Shown here: piece by piece, positions 14,162-18,279 of the stretch
Layout of the letters: each line of letters begins with the position of its first letter
Numbering within the stretch: the first letter of the stretch is position 1
Origin: Bacteroidota bacterium
GTDB lineage: Bacteria > Bacteroidota > Bacteroidia > Bacteroidales > Dysgonomonadaceae
DNA: 18,279 nt
Assembly: GCA_023399295.1 (NCBI GenBank)
Contig: JAEWQF010000056.1
Location: 1 to 18,279, forward strand
Reading direction: 5' to 3'
Notes under the pieces: generated by a model
What the model was told of the DNA's origin: nothing
The model's database searches: none
Seen by the model: only the letters and a program-made list of their open reading frames with translations
Made by a program: the position numbers and the translations under genes

Positions 14162-15469
14162 ATGAAGAAAATAACACGTTCTCCCTGGAGCTGGATACCC
14201 ACCCTCTACTTTGCCGAAGGTCTCCCCTACGTGGCGGTGATGACCGTCTCGGTGATCATGTACAAGCGGTTCGGGCTCTCCAATACCGATATAGCCCTCT
14301 ATACCAGCTGGCTCTACCTCCCATGGGTAATCAAGCCCTTCTGGAGCCCCTTCGTCGACATCCTCAAGACAAAACGATGGTGGATTGTCGCCATGCAGTT
14401 GCTGATTGGTGCCGGACTGGCCGGCATTGCCTTCACCCTGCCCACCCCCTTCTACCTGCAGGCATCGCTCGCCTTCTTTTGGCTGATGGCCTTCAGCTCC
14501 GCCACGCACGACATCGCCGCCGACGGCTTTTACATGCTTGCACTCGACGAGTCGCAGCAATCCTTCTTCGTGGGCATCCGCAGCACTTTCTACCGACTGG
14601 CCATGATTTCCGGTCAGGGACTGCTGATCATCCTGGCAGGATTCCTCGAAAAATCGACAGGGATAATACCGCTTGCATGGAGCATCACCTTCTTCGTGAT
14701 GGCGGGACTCTTCATCGCCTTCATGGTCTACCACCGCTTTCTCCTGCCCCGTCCTACGGAGGATGGCGAACGGGAGGTTCACACCCCACAGATGGTGCTG
14801 GTAGCGTTCGGAAAGACGTTTAGATCATTCTTCACCAAGAAGGGCATCGGCCAGGCCATCGCATTCATCCTGCTCTACCGACTGGCAGAAGCCATGCTGA
14901 TCAAGCTGGCATCACCCTTCCTGCTCGACAGTCGCGAGGTGGGAGGACTGGGTCTGAGCACTTCCGAGGTGGGCTTCACCTACGGCACGGTAGGCGTGAT
15001 TGCCCTCACCCTGGGAGGCATCCTCGGCGGTATCGTAGCCTCGCGCAAGGGGCTGAAGTACTGGCTCTGGCCCATGGCACTGGCCATCACCCTGCCCAAT
15101 GCAGCCTACCTCCTACTGGCCATGTTTCAACCGGAGAATCTTCTCTGGGTAAATGTGGCCGTAGCGACCGAACAGTTCGGTTACGGATTTGGCTTTACAG
15201 CATACATGCTTTTCCTGATCTATTTTTCACAGGGGGAACACAAGACGGCACACTACTCCATCTGTACCGGCTTCATGGCCCTGGGGATGATGTTACCGGG
15301 CATGGCTGCCGGATGGATACAGGAACAGCTGGGCTATGAGAATTTTTTCAGATTCATCATGTTGGCCATCATCCCCACCCTCCTGCTGATCCCCTTTATG
15401 AAAGTAGACAGCAGTTTCGGAAAGAAGAAAGCAACAGTTGCTACCGGAGAGAAATCACAGGAAGCATAA
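14162..15469 (+). CDS. ampG: AmpG-type muropeptide permease (MFS)
   Basis: AmpG is the proton-driven inner membrane importer of GlcNAc-anhydroMurNAc and its peptides released during cell wall turnover. The 435-residue protein is hydrophobic with about 12 predicted membrane helices. Its start (SPWSWIPTLYFAEGLPYVAV) and the LYTSWLYLPWVIKPFWSPFVD segment are AmpG-like, as is SSATHDIAADGFYMLAL near 117-133, where the acidic D..AADG pattern is conserved. It lies 14 bases after the SpoIID-domain gene and 22 bases before the MurT-like gene. Flanking salvage genes support muropeptides as substrate over another MFS solute. Confidence 0.9.
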   Translation: MKKITRSPWSWIPTLYFAEGLPYVAVMTVSVIMYKRFGLSNTDIALYTSWLYLPWVIKPFWSPFVDILKTKRWWIVAMQLLIGAGLAGIAFTLPTPFYLQASLAFFWLMAFSSATHDIAADGFYMLALDESQQSFFVGIRSTFYRLAMISGQGLLIILAGFLEKSTGIIPLAWSITFFVMAGLFIAFMVYHRFLLPRPTEDGEREVHTPQMVLVAFGKTFRSFFTKKGIGQAIAFILLYRLAEAMLIKLASPFLLDSREVGGLGLSTSEVGFTYGTVGVIALTLGGILGGIVASRKGLKYWLWPMALAITLPNAAYLLLAMFQPENLLWVNVAVATEQFGYGFGFTAYMLFLIYFSQGEHKTAHYSICTGFMALGMMLPGMAAGWIQEQLGYENFFRFIMLAIIPTLLLIPFMKVDSSFGKKKATVATGEKSQEA

Positions 15470-15491
15470 AACAGCGATAAGTAAAAAAGAG

Positions 15492-16694
15492 ATGAATCAA
15501 TTGTCAACCGATTACAACACAATGAAACAATCCATTGCAACTACAGAGTCATCCCGGCTACTCTCACTGGACATTCTGCGCGGTATCACCATCGCAGGTA
15601 TGATCCTGGTAAACAACGCCGGTTCGGGCAACTATGCCTACGCACCACTCAGACACGCCCACTGGCACGGACTCACACCCACCGACCTGGTGTTTCCCTT
15701 CTTCATGTTTATCATGGGCGTCTCCACCTTCCTCTCACTGCGAAAATTCAACTTCGTGCCCTCCGGTGCTGCCGTGTGGAAAATTGTCCGGCGCACCCTT
15801 CTCATCTTCCTGATCGGAGTGGCATTGGGTTGGTTTGGGCAACTGTTGCGTGGACTTGCTTCCGGGGAGTCATTCGTTCAAGCCGCCACACATTTTAATA
15901 CACTGCGTATTCTGGGCGTGCTGCAACGACTGGCACTGGCTTACGGTTTTGCGGCACTCATCGCCCTCATGGTAAAAAACAAAACACTGCCATGGGTAAT
16001 CGCACTGCTGCTGACAGGTTATTACCTGCTTCTTCGCCTTGGCAAAGGTTTTGAGATGTCGGAGGAGAATATCATTGCAGTCGTCGACAAGGCATTGTGG
16101 GGTACCGGTCATATGTACAAAGACACCAATTCCGAGGGGGTCCGCATTGCATTTGATCCCGAAGGCCTCCTCAGTACCATCCCTTCCGTCGCCCATGTCC
16201 TGATCGGTTTTCTATTTGGACAACTCATCGCGCTTCACAAGGAAAACCATATCCGTGTGGAGAAACTGCTGATTTGGGGTACATTGCTCACATTTTCGGG
16301 ATTGTTGCTGCAATATGGCTGTCCCATCAACAAGAAGATATGGAGTCCGACCTTCGTCCTCACCACCACCGGTTTAGCAGCACAGCTGCTGGGACTGCTG
16401 ATCTGGGTCATCGACATCAACAATAAAAAGAGGTGGAGCCGTTTCTTTCACGCTTTTGGGGTGAACCCGCTCATCGTTTATGTCTTCGCAGGAGTGATGG
16501 CAAGTCTTGTTTCCAACATCCGGTTTGGGTGGCAGGGAGAGACCATCTCCATCAAAGTGTTTGCCTACCAGGTGCTGTTGCGTCCATGGGCGGGAGATTA
16601 TTTCGGATCGTTCCTATATGCATTGCTCTTCGTGACCCTCTGTTGGCTGTTCGGATTCATCCTCTACAAAAAAAATATCTACATCAAACTATAA
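15492..16694 (+). CDS. murT: MurT-like MurNAc transporter (HGSNAT/DUF5009-type membrane protein)
   Basis: The protein has about ten membrane segments and the signature of the heparan-alpha-glucosaminide N-acetyltransferase-like family: SLDILRGITIAGMILVNN near the N-terminus, then a His-rich RHAHWHGLTPTDLVFP and FFMFIMGVSTFLSL. Annotation pipelines often call such proteins DUF5009 or NagX acyltransferases. In Tannerella forsythia the first gene of a transporter-kinase-murQ trio was shown to be needed with the kinase for MurNAc uptake; the same order here supports a MurT role, though an acetyltransferase activity is not excluded. ATG 15492 is chosen (A-rich, with AAAAAAGAG just upstream); ATG 15522 is a good alternative and TTG 15438 would overlap ampG. 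Confidence 0.8.
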   Translation: MNQLSTDYNTMKQSIATTESSRLLSLDILRGITIAGMILVNNAGSGNYAYAPLRHAHWHGLTPTDLVFPFFMFIMGVSTFLSLRKFNFVPSGAAVWKIVRRTLLIFLIGVALGWFGQLLRGLASGESFVQAATHFNTLRILGVLQRLALAYGFAALIALMVKNKTLPWVIALLLTGYYLLLRLGKGFEMSEENIIAVVDKALWGTGHMYKDTNSEGVRIAFDPEGLLSTIPSVAHVLIGFLFGQLIALHKENHIRVEKLLIWGTLLTFSGLLLQYGCPINKKIWSPTFVLTTTGLAAQLLGLLIWVIDINNKKRWSRFFHAFGVNPLIVYVFAGVMASLVSNIRFGWQGETISIKVFAYQVLLRPWAGDYFGSFLYALLFVTLCWLFGFILYKKNIYIKL

Positions 16695-16733
16695 AGACCT
16701 GTTTTTCGTTTAAAGCACATCAAGCAGTACCCC

Positions 16734-17585
16734 ATGAATCGCATCGAATCATTACACATCCTCATTGCCGACAGCGGAGCGACCAAGACCGACTGGTGCC
16801 TGACAGCCGGTGGTGAGATCCTACAGCGTTTCTCAGGGAGCGGGATTAGCCCCGTGTATCAAACGGAGGAGGAGATTGCGGTGGAGATCCGGCAACAGGT
16901 AATGCCGCATCTGAAAGAGTGTGAGATCCATTCGATTCACTTTTACGGCAGTGGGTGCATCCCGGAGAAGACGGCTCTCGTAGTGAACGCCCTCTACCAG
17001 TCATTTCCTATAGGAGCCATCCATGTCTACAGCGATCTGATTGCTGCGGCACACAGCCTCTGCGGTCACAATGCAGGCATCGCCTGCATTATGGGCACCG
17101 GAAGCAACTCCTGCGAATGGAACGGCAGCGAGGTCATTGCGCAGGTCTCCCCCCTCGGTTTCATTCTGGGTGATGAGGGGAGCGGTGCCGCAATGGGAAG
17201 GCAACTGGTGGGTGACGCCCTGAAGAACCAGCTCACACCGGGATTGAGGGAAAAGTTGCTGGAAGAGCTGCAGCTCACCCCTTCCCTGATCATCGACAAG
17301 GTCTACCGCCAGCCTTTTCCCAGTCGTTTCCTTGCCAGCCTCGCACCTTTCCTGCTCAACCACATTGCCGACAAGAGCATCCGAAGAATTGTGAAGCGCA
17401 GCTTTACCGATTTCTTCGAACGCAATGTAATGCAGTATGATTACCGGAATAATACGGTTCATTTTGTCGGTTCCATCGCCCATCACTTCAGCCATATCCT
17501 GCAAGAGGTTGCCGTTGCCAAAGGAATCACCATCGGAAACATTGAGCAGTCACCCATACCCGGATTGATCAACTTTCACACGTAA
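16734..17585 (+). CDS. murK: MurK-like MurNAc/GlcNAc kinase (BadF/BcrA-type ASKHA ATPase)
   Basis: The 283-residue protein has the actin-like sugar-kinase signature. The phosphate-1 motif is ADSGATKTDW at 12-21. The catalytic Asp is probably D101 in HVYSDLIAAAH. Phosphate-2 is MGTGSNSCEW at 120-129, GFILGDEGSGAAMGRQL follows at 142-158, and the C-terminal VGSIAH (around 245) matches the adenosine site. It resembles N-acetylglucosamine kinases of the NAGK type. Its place between the MurT-like gene and murQ points to ATP-dependent phosphorylation of MurNAc at C6, which supplies the MurQ substrate; activity on GlcNAc as well is plausible. The gap to the upstream gene is 39 bases without a terminator. 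Confidence 0.88.
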   Translation: MNRIESLHILIADSGATKTDWCLTAGGEILQRFSGSGISPVYQTEEEIAVEIRQQVMPHLKECEIHSIHFYGSGCIPEKTALVVNALYQSFPIGAIHVYSDLIAAAHSLCGHNAGIACIMGTGSNSCEWNGSEVIAQVSPLGFILGDEGSGAAMGRQLVGDALKNQLTPGLREKLLEELQLTPSLIIDKVYRQPFPSRFLASLAPFLLNHIADKSIRRIVKRSFTDFFERNVMQYDYRNNTVHFVGSIAHHFSHILQEVAVAKGITIGNIEQSPIPGLINFHT

Positions 17586-17612
17586 CCCACACATCCCAAA
17601 TCATCATTTGAA

Positions 17613-18279
17613 ATGACATTTGTAAGAATAACCGAACAGGAATCCGACCACAACGACCTGGAGAAGAAATCGGTGTTTGAGATACTGAACGGTATCAACA
17701 GCGAGGATCAGAAGGTGGCACTGGCCGTACAACAAACAATTCCTGAAATAGATAAGTTGGTGACAGGCATTGTGGAACGGATGCGTCGCGGCGGCCGTCT
17801 CTTCTATTTGGGTGCCGGCACCAGTGGACGACTGGGGGTGCTCGATGCTTCGGAGATACCTCCCACTTTCGGCATGCCAGGCAGTTACGTGATCGGCCTG
17901 ATCGCAGGAGGAGATGATGCCCTGCGCAACCCGGTGGAGCATGCCGAAGATGACGATGACAAGGGATGGGAGGACCTGATGGAGCATAAGATCGGCAGGG
18001 ATGATGTGTTGGTGGGAATAGCTGCCTCCGGCACCACTCCCTATGTGATTGGAGCACTGCGTCGTGCCCGTGAGAAAGGGATCCTCACCGCCGCCATCAG
18101 CTGCAACCCCGGATCACCGGTCGCAGCAGAGGCAGAGATCAAAATTGAGCCAGTGGTGGGACCGGAGTATGTGACCGGCAGCACCCGCATGAAATCAGGG
18201 ACGGCACAGAAGATGGTGCTCAATATGATCACCACCACCACCATGATCAAGCTGGGCAGGGTGAAGGGTAACCGGATGG
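17613..18279 (+). CDS. murQ: N-acetylmuramic acid 6-phosphate etherase MurQ (3' end cut by window)
   Basis: MurQ cleaves the lactyl ether of MurNAc-6-P to yield GlcNAc-6-P and D-lactate. Translating from ATG 17613 gives 222 residues with no stop before the window ends. The N-terminus TEQESDHNDLEKKSVFEIL is typical. The SIS-domain segments are FYLGAGTSGRLGVLDASE at 64-81, ASGTTPYVIGAL and GPEYVTGSTRMKSGTAQKM. E81 and E112 align in spacing with the two catalytic glutamates of E. coli MurQ (E83, E114). Full-length enzymes have about 270-300 residues, so roughly the last quarter is missing. It starts 27 bases after the kinase stop, without a terminator between, so it is probably in the same operon. 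Confidence 0.95.
   Translation, partial: MTFVRITEQESDHNDLEKKSVFEILNGINSEDQKVALAVQQTIPEIDKLVTGIVERMRRGGRLFYLGAGTSGRLGVLDASEIPPTFGMPGSYVIGLIAGGDDALRNPVEHAEDDDDKGWEDLMEHKIGRDDVLVGIAASGTTPYVIGALRRAREKGILTAAISCNPGSPVAAEAEIKIEPVVGPEYVTGSTRMKSGTAQKMVLNMITTTTMIKLGRVKGNRM

Noticed and set aside
14144..14782. A 212-codon minus-strand frame opposite ampG
   Set aside because: Acidic, His/Gly-rich translation without motifs, fully within a clear membrane-transporter gene on the other strand.

Overview
The window looks like chromosomal DNA of a Bacteroidota member, most likely order Bacteroidales (relatives of Tannerella, Parabacteroides or Dysgonomonas). This rests on gene content and order, on strongly Bacteroidota-like proteins, and on repeated promoter elements of the Bacteroidota type (TAnnTTTG near -7, TTG 19-20 bases upstream) in place of sigma-70 -35/-10 boxes. 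Shine-Dalgarno sequences are weak throughout. All genes but the last (murQ, cut by the window edge) appear complete, and no transposase, integrase, phage gene or CRISPR array was seen.

Layout. 1-1700 (minus strand): a tRNA-Asn, then miaA preceded by a pRiA4b ORF-3-like gene, probably one transcript. 1812-5000 (plus): rpoN (sigma-54), a PAP2-like membrane protein, gcvH with a clear terminator, and purE. 5003-7063: a lipoprotein form of dipeptidyl peptidase III, 2 bases behind purE and closed by a long hairpin terminator. 7148-8434: folC. 8435-9672 (minus): a small unknown lipoprotein and a DUF937 protein. 9855-11202 (plus): a promoter and the overlapping pair thyA-folA. 11203-11382 holds a G-rich palindromic repeat.

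11383 to the end (plus) is the most coherent unit: a glycosyltransferase with a possible tandem fold, a SpoIID/LytB-domain protein without a visible signal peptide, AmpG, a MurT-like membrane protein, a MurK-like sugar kinase and MurQ. This reads as a peptidoglycan salvage and N-acetylmuramic acid catabolic operon. AmpG imports muropeptides, MurT and MurK take up and phosphorylate MurNAc, and MurQ removes lactate from MurNAc-6-P to give GlcNAc-6-P. The last three genes match the order known from Tannerella forsythia. The first two have no assigned step and are the least understood part of the window.

A second theme is folate and one-carbon metabolism (gcvH, purE, folC, thyA, folA), spread over several transcription units. 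All calls come from reading the sequence; no database search was run.
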